Positions 15,001 through 26,021 of a stretch of 64,000 bases of DNA are shown one piece after another. The translations under genes and the position numbers were made by a program. The number at the start of each line of letters is the position of its first letter. The first letter of the stretch is position 1. The notes beneath the pieces are model-generated. The model had not been told where the DNA came from. It ran no database searches and saw nothing but the letters and a program-made list of their open reading frames with translations. The DNA is from Smittia aterrima (lineage: Eukaryota > Arthropoda > Insecta > Diptera > Chironomidae): NCBI GenBank assembly GCA_033063855.1, contig CP093829.1, forward strand, positions 25,575,537-25,639,536. Reading direction: 5' to 3'.

Positions 15001-18000
15001 CTTAGTGGTGAAACATTAACTTTTCCTAAAAGTGTTTATTTTCTACTTAAATTTAAAACTGATAATGGAAATCTCCCTGGAGAGCTTTTAACATTTAGTT
15101 TTGCGAAAATATATTTGTGGTGGCAATAAATATTTCAAGCCATTTCTTCATATATTACAGAAGTGTGTAGAGATTCTCTACTAGAGAAGAATAATTCTGT
15201 CAGAATATCAATTTTCAGAAAAGGATAAAACTTAGTAGATTTCTGAAGAAACAACGGAGGTCTTGAGTAAAGGTGTTTCATAAAAATAATTCCCGTCAAA
15301 CTGGTTGTGTAACCACATGATGGGAGCAAGTCAAACAATGACCAATTATAAACTAAACATTAGACCATTTCGTGAGAGTCAACTTTGCATACAAAAATAT
15401 TATGAACGATGTTGGCCAATGGAGCCTGCTCTGTGATTGTCGTTTATGATTTCAACTCTAAATTTTGCGTGTAATAAAGTACACACGAAGATTCTTTGTC
15501 GGTATTACCGTTTGCTGATATGATTCTCTCATATTCTTTTTTTTTAAATATTCAAACTCTTAAATTATCTAAAAATCACGATGCTTTCAAGTTTTCTCTT
15601 TCTCTCGACCGTGAAAAATGTAACAAATGTCGACTTTTTGGCGGTCTACACTTATATTGCGTTCTGTTGAGTAAATTTAGATCTTGTGGCTTAAATAATG
15701 GAGCTAGGCTTTTAAGTACTCAGAGATTTATCTTCCATTCATTAGCCATGCTCCAGGCGACGTGCTTGGTTCAAAAGTCATTACCTTGCTTACTTTGGCT
15801 AAGTATAGCAAATGAAATCCAACTGGATTCATAGGAAAGAGAAGAAGCTTAATGATTGTGCTCGGCAGACATAGACAAAATCATTTCAATCAATTATTCG
15901 CTGTTTTCCATGTTTGTTGAAAAATGTAAAAGGCTTCTTTGTTATCGTCTAAGGCCAAATACATTAATTCATTCGTCATATCATTGACATCTATGCAAAA
16001 CAATATAAATTAGAAGTCAGGCTGCGTCCATAGATGGCAATTTTTCCATCGCCTAATTTTTTTTTAGATAGCTCTTATGAAAAGTAGATGGAAAATAGTT
16101 AAGTGTCTCCGTTTAAAGAAAGAATAATATGAAATAGTTGATCGATAGGCTTCGAAATTATAATTTAGCGGGTTATTAGAGAATGCATTTCTTACTAAAA
16201 GACATTGTAAACAAAAAGCACAGCCGCGAAATGTGCGCTTGCGTGTAAATGCTGAGAATGATTCATGAAACTTTTTGTCCGATCGAAAACATTTATTTCT
16301 GGCTCTCTCTCTCTCCGCAAAAAATGTTTAGTACTTGAATCGTCACCGTTCAGTCTGAAAAATTGTTTTGTTGTGTTTGGATCAAAAAGCTTAAACTGCG
16401 TTAAGATTTTAGTCAATTATTGTCTCAAATGCATTTCAGCAATTTGAAGTTTTGTATACCATTTGCTCACGAAATAATCTAACCCTTTGTGTTGTGAGAA
16501 TCGTTTTTGATCGATTGTTGAGCCATAAAGACCAATCTTGCTTTAAGTTTTCAGTCAGAGCTACACTTAAAGAAAACATTTCCTTGGAAAATTTCCTTTT
16601 AGTTGAAACAGCTGATGATTGATACTTGAAGGAAAACAATTTTCTTATTTTACGGCTGCTATTTTTCGATCGATAATTCGAGAATTCAGAGAGTGAAAAA
16701 AAAATTCATTCGAACACACATTTTCGACGATTTTCATTCACCCTCGACTTCTTGTCGTTGTATGGAATGCATTTTTGACACAAAGAAAAAGGAAAAAATG
16801 AATAAATAAATTAATCAATTGACTTTGAAAGAGCTTAAGTATACAAAGTAAAGTGAAAAATATTCCTAAAAAAATTCCAAACATATTGGAATAAAGTGAT
16901 GGACTTTGTTGTTCCTTCGTCCCCATCTGTTGATGCCGCACGTAATACAACTTATTGCCCAAACGAGGAAAACAATTTTCCAATGCCTCAAGCAGCTCCA
17001 CGCTCAGTGAAATATCCGCCGCGCCCCAAACCACGATCAGGTGATGAATCATTCCCAACTGAAATAGCTTTTAATTACATGACAATCAAGGATAAAATAT
17101 TATCAGTCGTAGCAAATAAAGTTTGACAAACAATAATTAGATGAGGGTTAGGTATTTTCATACGAAATCGTATGGGACCAGCGTTGAGTTGTCTTGTTGC
17201 GAAACAAGAAGCCGGGGCAATCGATATTTAGTGACGTGTTCTTGTTTTGCAAAATTTGACATCGTGAAAAATTAGGTCAAATCAAAAATAAATCCTAAAA
17301 TTACAAATCATGTGGAAATAGTGAATCTTCTCCTCGTTTATAAAAAATGCAAATCTAGGATGCAGTCTAGGTCATTTTTCCTTGTATATTTTAAAGAATT
17401 TTCTGCGTGATCTACTAATTGATGCATTTCTTCATGCAAGAGTTTTACAATAACTTTTATGGCACCTCGTTCATGAGTTGGCGCTGGCGTAATTTAAATT
17501 AAAATCTACTCGAATAAGTTTTTAAAATCGAAGATAAACGATATTACATTTTCCATGCCGAAATGTACGTGACAAATAAGCGAAAAGACTGAAATAAAAA
17601 TTTACACAGTCCGCTTTGTTATAATAATAATATTAATCATCAAATAAATTATTTTCCTAGCATTCTTAAAGATGAAGTTAATACTAATAATGTTCCATTT
17701 GTTCTCTACCTTGTTTAGTATTACCAGCAGCGACAAGTACAGCACGACCCGCAAAACTAGAAGACTTTTGTCGTAAGATTGAAGAAGAAGATGCTTCATC
17801 GACATCATCGATATCAACCAACGTATCACAACCATCAAGAAGACTGATTAAGGCAGATTTTGCATTATTTAGGGTAAATTTCTACAAAACTTGTCTCAAA
17901 AATTACCTCGCAAATTTAAAAAAATTCTCACAAAATTTCGTAATTTCTTTTTAAAAATTAAAATGCTACACTCTATGATAAATCTAGTTTCCACAATTGA

Positions 18001-20020
18001 ACAATTCTCTCGACCTCTTACACTATCGTGCGTTCTGTACGATTCGACACTAGCCTATCGAAAAATTTCATCAGACGTCTCAAAGACTTTATTCGAACAG
18101 ATCGAGAAATTCGTTTTCTACATTAGCTAATATGAGAAAAGCTACATTGTGTTAACTGAAGCAAATTTCTTTAATCTGGTTTTTCATTTATATTAGAGTG
18201 TCGTTCACGAAAAAAAATTATAAGATTTGTTTTTATCAGGACGAAGAAACGCCATCAACATCTTACGCACAAGGAAACGAGCGCACGAGTTACCAAGAAA
18301 ATAACCAAAACAAAATCAACACAATCCTTCGAAGGACAAGTATGTATCAAGAAAAAAAAAATTTATATTATTTTTGAAAATGTTTTTTTTTACCAACAAA
18401 TCTTAGGTTCCTTCATTCACGGTTTCTTCTTTAAACCTCAAAGATCACATACAACTCTTTACTAACGACTCTATACTTTTGATTTCTTTTCCTTCTATTT
18501 AAACGTAAAACCCAAAAAGAAATCCTTAAGGAAAACAAGATTACAGACGATGAGTATCAAGCTCTTGAAAGTAATTATTGAAAGTTCATTTATTAGACGT
18601 TTTGCTTATATTGTAACGTCATTTCGCACAGTTTTGTTATTCATAATTTCGAAAGTATTTTTATTCATTCGCATGGGAATGTTGATGCAATGTTTTGTTA
18701 CGTGTTCTTCCAAAATACTTTGCTTTTCTCACAGCTAATTATTTATTCTATTTTTTTTAGCCTACGATCTGGCAACGCAATGCGAGTCTCGTCGTGCGTC
18801 TATTCGTCGTCACACAATTGTTGGCTGTCAGAGCTTAAAAACGAGCGACAGTCACTCTGTTCCATCGTCACGACCGCAATCTAGACAATCGTCTGAACAG
18901 CCTCAACCGCTTCCTGTATCAATGACTACAAATGTGAAGACTTTAACGCCGCAAATTAATCCATCATCCAATCTCAATTCGATGGATACATGGACGAAAA
19001 CTTCATTGGATGAACATCAATGGCGAGATAAGCTTGAGACAGACCGACTCTCCCTGACTCTCGAAGAAATCGTTCATATTCGTTCTGTGATTACGAAAGC
19101 GGAACTTGAAAGTCTTCCGGTAGGAATTCACATAAAAGAAGATGTCGAGAAGAGAAAACTTTGCTTTCTATGTCTAAGGACAAAATTTGGAATTCTAAGT
19201 TCTCGTGGAGTTTCCTGCAAACTTTGCCAACGAACTGTATGCGCAAAGTGTTATACGAAAATGCGAATACCAACTGAACACTTTAGTAACGTTCCAGTAC
19301 AACTTCTATCACCATCATTACAAAACAGTCCCTCAGTGTCTAACGCTCCATCACCAAATCACTGTGGGGTGGATGAATCTTTCCCGCGATCTCTTATGGA
19401 GCGATTGCTTCGAACCGATGTCGATCGAAAGGTAAACTCTTTTAGACAAATGTAAAAAAATTTATTTTCAATTTTCTTTTCCTTAATTCAGTCTCGTAAT
19501 ACTGTCGGGTCAGCTCCTTCGTCACCTAAAACTCTACGCTCAACATCAAGCACTCCGGGATCTAGTCAACCCAATTCTTTGTGCACAATGAACAATGGCG
19601 TTCCCTCTTCCATAACAATGACAACCTCAACTCTGAGTGCCAAAGACAACCAACAATCGCTCCGAGATTCTCTCATGTCACGTAGCATGGAGGGACCAAG
19701 AAGTTTACCGCCACAGAGTCCAGCTAGGCCGCACTCCAACTGCAGTACACTGGATCGAAGGTAAAAATATAAATCATTCGCCAATGAAGTTCAATAACAG
19801 TTTTATTTTTAGGAGTGGCTTTAAAAAAGCTTTTACTTTAATGCAACAGCAGCAGTGTGAACAGAAAGAGTGCCTTCGAGGTGAATTGATGGCAATATGC
19901 AATGACTGTCGCGGTCTTTTTCTCAACATTGTTAGATATTCGCGCCAAACGCGATCTTTCGCTAGAAATAACGCGTTGAAAAACTTGACTCTTGATCTTA
20001 GTCCTGTTTATAAGCGATGA
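6042..20020 (+). CDS. spir: Spire actin nucleator, 3' part (10 exons)
   Basis: Exons: 6042-6236, 10254-10384, 10444-10555, 10668-10785, 17719-17873, 18240-18339, 18520-18570, 18761-19431, 19492-19760, 19813-20020. Phases agree throughout and give 669 residues plus a stop. The second to fourth exons carry the KIND-to-WH2 part (YELTPYEILMDDIRSR, then KVMVNGDIPPKVKKDAHAV). A further WH2-like RRLIKADFALF ends the fifth exon. The exon at 18761 holds the Spir box (LTLEEIVHIRSVITKAELE) and the cysteine pairs of the modified FYVE zinc finger (CFLC, CKLC, CAKC). The last exon ends with the family C-terminus LTLDLSPVYKR. Spire nucleates linear actin filaments with Cappuccino/formins on vesicles and in the oocyte. 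The start and first half of KIND are missing, so the gene begins left of the window. The 51-bp exon at 18520 has a weak acceptor and is the least certain exon. Confidence 0.93.
6237..10253 (+). other. spire intron (4 kb), nothing else seen
   Basis: This is non-coding sequence between the exons encoding ...AFSDW and ARFWMQV.... I found no second gene, RNA gene or repeat family in it. The open frames here are short and AT-driven. Confidence 0.6.
16899..17126 (+). CDS. Hypothetical 75-residue protein inside a spire intron
   Basis: The ORF starts at an ATG with purine at -3 and G at +4 and ends at TGA. It lies on the same strand as spire, within its largest intron. I do not recognise the protein. 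It is proline-rich and basic in the middle (PRSVKYPPRPKPRSG) and has a hydrophobic, charged end (KDKILSVVANKV). Base composition is richer in G/C than the intron around it, with many CCN, GCN and CGN codons, which is why I list it. It has no signal peptide or obvious membrane span. It could be a nested small gene, an alternative spire exon (a weak GTTTGA donor overlaps its end) or a chance frame. Confidence 0.3.
   Translation: MDFVVPSSPSVDAARNTTYCPNEENNFPMPQAAPRSVKYPPRPKPRSGDESFPTEIAFNYMTIKDKILSVVANKV
17159..17208. repeat. Two small perfect inverted repeats (hairpins)
   Basis: CATACGA-AA-TCGTATG occupies 17159-17174. CTTGTT-GCGA-AACAAG occupies 17193-17208 and would fold as a 6-bp stem closed by a GNRA-type tetraloop. 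They lie 33 bp downstream of the stop of the small ORF at 16899-17126. Function is unknown. Confidence 0.35.
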
Positions 20021-21440
20021 GATCGTTTGGAGTATTAAATGCGAGTGTAAATGTGACCAGCCATCGACTGATCAGTTTTCACTTTATTTTTTTTAACTAA
20101 AACGTTCGTTTTGAAAATTGATTTCTGAATCCTTCACTATTCTTCAGCGATTTGTTAACTTTGAGTCTAAGAAAGTTTCACTTGAAGTCTCACTGAATGG
20201 ATTGCCTGAAATTTGAAATCATTTGAGTGGGTTTAAGAGCTCAAAGTCTTCAGTTTGCTGTTTCAGAAGAAAGTGGAAAAAAATCAGAAAATTTATCAGA
20301 TTTTTTTTCAATGGATCATTTTTGTGAAAATCTTGGGAAAACTTCATTCACAACTTCAAAATAGAATCTTATAAGTTGCGCAATTTATAATTTACTTCTT
20401 TTTCTTTTTAATTTATAATAAATTTATTAAAGTTTTCTTAATTTTGTTTAAGAAACACAAATTTCTGCGCTGCATTAAACTCCATCAAAATTTATTGTAA
20501 ACACATAGTTTTCCCATTGATTCATTAAAATCTTTCTAAAATTTGGTAAACGATACTAAATCGAATAGAAAGTATAGATTGAGCGAAAACAGCTTCAGCT
20601 CAATGATGGCCTTTAAAGGATCCTCAAATCTTACAACTCAATATCAAAGTGGACGACATTTACTGTTAAATCAATATCTCATTTTGTTGTTACACAGAAA
20701 ATTAGTGGAATGTCATATCGAATGTTGATGATGGAAATGTTTCTAAATGAAATTTGTTTGAGATCCAAAATCGCGCAGAACAGGAAATAAAATCTTTTAT
20801 TCAATCATTGTGATTCAAAATATAAACTGATATCAGTTTGTTGGAAGCTAAAAAAATCAGAAAGAATTTACTATCATTTGCTAATCAAATGACAAGTTAA
20901 TTTCAATTTTCCCCAACCTTAGTTAAGGACTTAACTTAAGTCATCTAGTTTTTGAATCTCAAATCGTGAAGTTTTAGAGATTTAAAGAATAAAAGATGGT
21001 CGTTTAAATAAGCATTCAAGGCTATGATAGTTTTTAGTTCACATCGTCCTCAAGTTAAGTTGAAAATTATTTTAATTACTATCTTAAGATTAATTTATTA
21101 GATTTTTAAAAGGACAAATAGTGCAAAGTATCATTTTAAGTGATTTTTCTCGAAAAGATGAAATAAATGAAAATATAATTCAAACTCTTGTTATGAATGA
21201 AGATTTAATATTTTCAGGTGCTGCTGTTTCATCTTCTCAGGTTTCAAATAAATTAGGTCTCATCAAGTGCTTTTAATATTTTGTTCAATCATTAGGAAAA
21301 ACATGAAAATATTCTAATAAATTGAACAAAATGTTTTTCTTGAATGTTTTTGTTTTCTGCCTAAAAAACGTTCACACATGTTCAAAGAATGAGTCATGCT
21401 TCTCTCAAAATCGCTATTTCAAAACCGAGTGAAATCCAAT
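20021..21440. other. spire 3' UTR and intergenic DNA
   Basis: The region follows the spire stop codon and is AT-rich with several poly-T and AATAAA-like tracts. No coding frame with family similarity is present. It ends at the putative promoter of the gag-like gene. Confidence 0.5.
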
Positions 21441-21442
21441 AG

Positions 21443-21478
21443 AATAAAAAAGCCTGCATAGTGTGGAAAAAATCAGTT
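21443..21478 (+). promoter_or_regulatory. Putative core promoter of the gag-like gene
   Basis: An AATAAAAA TATA-like stretch near 21443 lies about 30 bp upstream of the arthropod initiator-like TCAGTT at 21473-21478. The ATG follows 40 bp later. The spacing fits a cellular promoter rather than an LTR, but the motifs are short. Confidence 0.35.
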
Positions 21479-21517
21479 TTATTTGTGAATCGTAATTGAA
21501 CACATCAGCGAAACAAA

Positions 21518-22407
21518 ATGTCTCATCAACAAATTATTGGATCTATCCCAACATTCAACCAGGGCATCGACGATTGGAAAACTTACGCTGAAATTCTTGA
21601 CCAGTTCTTCATCGTTAATAACGTCGAGGATGAGAAGAAATCTGCATTCCTGATCTCGTGTATCGGATCAGATACGTATAAGACTCTACGCGACTTGTGT
21701 CACCCTGTTCTGCCGAAAGACAAACCGTTCCCAGACCTCTCAGAAATCCTACGCAAACAGTTTTCACCACAAGTAGCGATTTTCCGGGAGCGATCAAACT
21801 TTTACAATGCAAGGCAAAACCCATCAGATAATGTGACGACTTGGTATGGCCGAGTAAAGCGATTATCGGTAGATTGTAAGTTTGGCGATAACTTAGAATC
21901 CATCTTGCTTGATAAATTCATCACCGGCTTGAGAGTTGGACAAGTATTAGACCGTTTGTGTGAAGAGAATGAAACATTAACACTTCAGCAAGCTGTCGAC
22001 ATTGCTACGAACAAAGAATGTTCACTGATGGAAGTGTACGGCGCTGGTCAACAGGTAGGCCGCTAAAAGCTATGAAAAATGAATCTCAGGAAATCTCAAA
22101 AGAGAAATCAAACACTCGCAAATAATGAAGTATCAATAAACATATTATAAAATCAATTCCAAATTTTGTCGATGTTGATAAGAAGTTTCAGATTTTTCTT
22201 TTGATAATTTCCGAAATATTTGATTTGTACCATGATCATAACTGATTCAATGATTTGCAGAACTATCCATACGACCAATACAACTCAGCAGCTTTTCGGG
22301 GACCCCGAGAACCTAGTGAGAGTTCGTGGCGTGGAAAACGAGGAAACAAGCGCGGAGGCAAAGGCAAGAAAAAAAGTGATGAAGCACATGCTGAGGAACA
22401 AGAATAA
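21518..22407 (+). CDS. Domesticated Ty3/gypsy-type Gag-like protein
   Basis: Exon 1 is 21518-22054, the intron is 22055-22260 (donor CAG|GTAGGC, acceptor TTTGCAG) and exon 2 is 22261-22407, giving 227 residues. Residues 1-170 match the capsid-type Gag of insect Ty3/gypsy elements: an N-terminal IGSIPTFNQG...DWKTY, then FFIVNNV, then a TWYGRVKRLSVDCKFG helix pair typical of retrotransposon Gag. Exon 2 replaces the usual zinc knuckle with a basic Gly/Arg/Lys tail (residues 200-218, RGKRGNKRGGKGKKK). No CCHC box, protease, reverse transcriptase or LTR is seen on either side. The frame is intact, has a spliceosomal intron and is followed by AATAAA at 22421. By analogy with Arc and other captured Gags it may form capsid-like shells and bind RNA; that is inference. 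Confidence 0.72.
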
Positions 22408-22420
22408 GATTTGCAATTGA

Positions 22421-22426
22421 AATAAA
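22421..22426 (+). terminator. Polyadenylation signal of the gag-like gene
   Basis: AATAAA lies 14 bp after the stop codon. The converging protease gene ends only 98 bp further on. Confidence 0.5.
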
Positions 22427-22523
22427 AATGATTTGAATGGAAAATGCATTTTATCTTTTTTTGAAATAGACTACCACATAAATAAAAACTTGAAATTTGT
22501 TAAACCTTCTCTTTTATTTATAT

Positions 22524-23640
22524 TTAAAAATCAATTACGGTATCGATCCAAGTTTGATACAACCCGATTCTTGTATAAACATCAGGAAAGTTGCGATTAC
22601 ACGGAACACCCCAAGAAATGATTCCTGAAGTAAAAAAATTGTTATACAGTTAACTCGCTTTCAAGAAGGGTTTTACCAACTACTGCGGCTAATCCATCAA
22701 TATTTGTAACAAGAGGTCCACCAGAGTCTCCCATGCCTGTTAATTTTATTTTAATATTTAATCACTTTTTTTTAATGAGAGCATAGCTTACATGCTCCGC
22801 CGGTTTCTACTGGAACTGCACAAATTGATGAATTGAAAACTTTTGCTGCATTTATTTTGGACATTTTACTTTTGCATTCCTCAGTTCCAATGATTTTTAC
22901 ATTAAGATACTGAAGATTTGATGATACTTCTCCTGGATTGGACGTGTAGCCCCAGCTTTAAAAATTTAGTTTGTGAGCTTTTTGTAAAGATTTCTTTTCA
23001 TTTTAGTTTACCCCAGAGCGACTCCTTTAGCTCCATCGACAATGTAAGATGCTCTTAGTTTAATTGGCTGAATTTTTGAAGTGAAGACAATTTTTTTCGC
23101 GGTTTTAATTAGAGCAATGTCATTTCTCATTTCAGAGTTCTGTTAAAATAAATAAATTTAAAACGGCTCGTACTTCTTTAAAGAAAAGTTATACATTGTA
23201 ATCGGGATGCATCACAAACTTCAAAAGGCGATAAGTCGTCCCTTCAAAGACTCTTGCAATGGCTCCTACGACAGAAATTACGCTGTTTGGTGACCTTCCT
23301 CTAACGCAGTGTGCTGATTGAAAAAAGTAGTTCTGTGTTGTTTGATCAAATAATTAAATTTCTTTACCAGCAGTTCCTAGCCAATTTTCTGTAATGATGA
23401 ACCCGCCGCAAAAATGACTTTGAACTTGTCCTGATCTTAACGAAACTTGATAAGGAAACTGTCCCGTCGATGCTGTCAATCCATTAACGATTTTTCCAGC
23501 CGAAATTGAACTTTGATTTGTTATAGCTATTTGGTGAGTAATTGGAATTTTCAGAAATTTTCTTATCATTTACTAACGTCAAACTCACTCATGCTACTGG
23601 AAATAGCCACTAAACAACAAGTTAACATCAATCGCATCAT
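22524..23640 (-). CDS. Secreted S1A serine protease, brachyurin/chymotrypsin-like
   Basis: Seven exons: 23589-23640, 23368-23526, 23195-23313, 23012-23139, 22792-22955, 22677-22736, 22524-22624, giving 260 residues. Exon 1 encodes a signal peptide (MMRLMLTCCLVAISSS) and ends at a perfect GTGAGT donor. The mature chain starts IVNG. The catalytic triad is complete: His in TAAHC (split by an intron), Asp in NDIALIK, Ser in CMGDSGGP. The S1 pocket reads Gly at 189 and Asp at 226 (chymotrypsin numbering, from GGACMGDSGG and NFPDVYTR). That pair is known from crab collagenase/brachyurins and gives broad specificity rather than trypsin or chymotrypsin cleavage. It is likely a digestive gut enzyme, and the TATA promoter fits high regulated expression. 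Confidence 0.9.
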
Positions 23641-23696
23641 CTTGTTCTAGTTGTTACAGTCACTGTAATAATGAAGGTTTCACGATTGCTCGTAGT

Positions 23697-23704
23697 CTTT
23701 TATA
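23697..23704 (-). promoter_or_regulatory. TATA box of the serine protease gene
   Basis: TATAAAAG is read on the minus strand, 56 bp upstream of the ATG at 23640. Transcription would start near 23670, leaving a short 5' UTR. Confidence 0.6.
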
Positions 23705-23844
23705 GTTTTCGTTAGAATATTTTATCTTATCGTTCAGGTTTTTCAAAGAAAATTCAATCATTGTCAATCAAACGCTATCAAATTTGAAATTTCCTGACCT
23801 TTAAATATTGATGTATTAAACATCTGAAGAGAAATGACAATCTC

Positions 23845-23865
23845 AATAATAATAATAATAATAAT
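23845..23865. repeat. AAT microsatellite (7 units)
   Basis: Seven perfect AAT units lie upstream of the protease promoter. Confidence 0.8.
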
Positions 23866-26021
23866 GTAATTTCCCGCAATAAATAAACTAACTTTTCAAT
23901 TTGTTCACTCCGCTAAAAAAATTATGTCATAATGTTTTCGAAATGTATCAAATAGTTCGAGGCATAATCGAGAATTTTCTGTCGGTAAACGATTTCAGCT
24001 TTGCAATTGCTGCAAAAACTGTAATTGTGAAGGTCATCGCTTGGCACGTTACATCGGACTCAAATGGACCAAAACCGGGATCTTATCGAGAAGATGTTGA
24101 AGTCGGAAAAATTTTCGCTAGTAAAGAAGAGCTTTCATTTGACGCTTCATTTGTTTTTTTTTCTTTCATCTTCACTTTATTGCAGTATCTTGTTTACATC
24201 TAAAACATTTACATTTTGCCCTCGTTTTCAGTTTTTTTTTTCTATTTTGATGACTTTCGATGGGTTTCCACTCAGCTGTTATCTCATGAATTGCAAAGTT
24301 GCTTGAAAGAGAAAATCCTTCCTTGTGATTGTTGAAATTGCTTTAAAACGAATCGAGAGGATATAATTTTAATAATTTTTTTATATACTTTTGTTTTGAT
24401 AAACATTAAGAGAGAAAATGCATTTAATTAAAAAATTTATTTTAAAATTACAATTCAGATGGCACTCAAAATACTTTTATCTCGATCTTGACTCGATCAT
24501 CGACGTGGTTCAACTTCATTCTGAAGAAAAAAACTTATTTTCTTATGGATTTATTTGTTTTGTTTATTCAGTGGAATTTGATGAGACGAGAATAGGAAAA
24601 ACTTTGCTTTTTACATCGCAAACGACGCTGCTTGATGCTTCAAAGATACTTCAAACATGTAATTTTATAGAACATTAATTAAACTTTTTCTTCTATCTAA
24701 AATTGTAAACTCCATCTGTTTTTCTTTGTTAAAGTTAACTGCACAAGAATTAAAGGAGCATACTACATTCGTCAACAATAAGAAGTGAACAATTAGAAAT
24801 TATTAGTGACTATGTTAAGTCATCCTTTCAGCTTTGAAGGAGGTGTAAAATGTCTCGAAAAAAACTCTTCTTTCGCCAGGAACAAACAGATACGACCAAC
24901 ACAACTAGTTTATCGACTAAACACTATCGGAAAATGTCGATTTCAAGATAAAAATAAAAGCTTGGCTACTGTTTTTAAAGCGATAAAATGGTTTTTTGTT
25001 CATTTGATATCGTTTAGGCTTAATTAAAAATCGTCTATCTGAGCCTTAATATTCTAAATGTAATAATAACTATTGATTCTCTCGTTACTCTTCACCAAAT
25101 TTTATCACCATTTAAATCATTTTAAAAATTTATTTTCATATTTTTTCTCTCTTAACTGCAATGATAATAAGTGATGATTTAGTTAAAACCGTTTTTCGGC
25201 GTAATGTCGGAGATTTCTTACCGTTCTAACAAAAAGTTTGTTGGGGTTTATCTTAAAGTTACGTAATTACAAAAGATCGAAATTTGGCGACTTTTAATAT
25301 TGTTGGGACGGTGGAAGGTGGGCCTTATTTCTTGACCAAGCAATCACGTAACTTCTGATGAGTCCAAAAAAAAATTTCATACTTTAAATATTTTTTTGTT
25401 TTTTGGTGGAAGGCTCGGGAGATTGAGGGTAAGAAGATGGCAATAATCTCAGCCAAACGTAAGAGAATCAAAAAGTTCAGACAATATTGACGGATGGCAG
25501 TAGATTCGGGGAAATAAAGTGTTTTGAAGAAGCTTACTAATTTTTTTTTGTAAAAAATCTTTTAGAAAGTATAATTGGATTGCTTTGCCGTGAACATTGA
25601 ATTTAAATTTGAAAATTAGTCAAAGCTACACGTAAACAACTTTAGCTTGACACTGAAGATTGATTTTAAAAAAATTTACATGTTACTGCTGCCTTCTTGA
25701 TTTGATTTGTTTTTTTTTTGAAGCAAAGTCCCTGCATTTTCACATTTAATTTAAATACGTTAAAAATCTTAAGAGGAAAATATGCTCGAGGAGCAAAATG
25801 AAATTGCGCGAAACATCAATGAACATTCCAATGACGACTGAGTAATTTTCAAACACTTTTTCCCTAACGAACTGATAAAAACAGTCCCCTCAAAAGATAA
25901 CTCAGTTGTAACACACCCAGAAACCAATGAACCTGATAAAAGCTTCGGAAAAGACAAACCACCTTCCACGGTCTTTTCGATTTTGATGCGATGTTTTGCG
26001 TGATTTCGGCGTGGAGTCTTC
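23866..26021. other. Intergenic DNA and rolled 3' UTR, no gene recognised
   Basis: There are several open frames of 70-100 codons on the plus strand (for example at 23901-24203 and 24418-24678). They have no recognisable family, lie in AT-rich sequence and lack splice or promoter context. The part nearest 26021 is the 3' UTR of the ERK gene. Confidence 0.45.

Larger units (their letters stand above)
10786..17718 (+). other. spire intron (6.9 kb) with one embedded small ORF
   Basis: The intron starts at the strong donor GTGAGT after ...GLKNR and ends at the TTTAG acceptor before LPAATSTARP. The only part that looks coding is the small ORF at 16899-17126, listed separately. The remainder is AT-rich with no recognised gene, tRNA or transposon. 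Confidence 0.6.

Noticed and set aside
16738..17058. 106-codon minus-strand frame in the spire intron
   Set aside because: It is antisense to the more coding-like plus-strand small ORF and lacks recognisable features.
23901..24678. Plus-strand frames of 80-100 codons
   Set aside because: They are AT-driven, Phe/Leu/Ser-rich frames without similarity, promoter or splice support.
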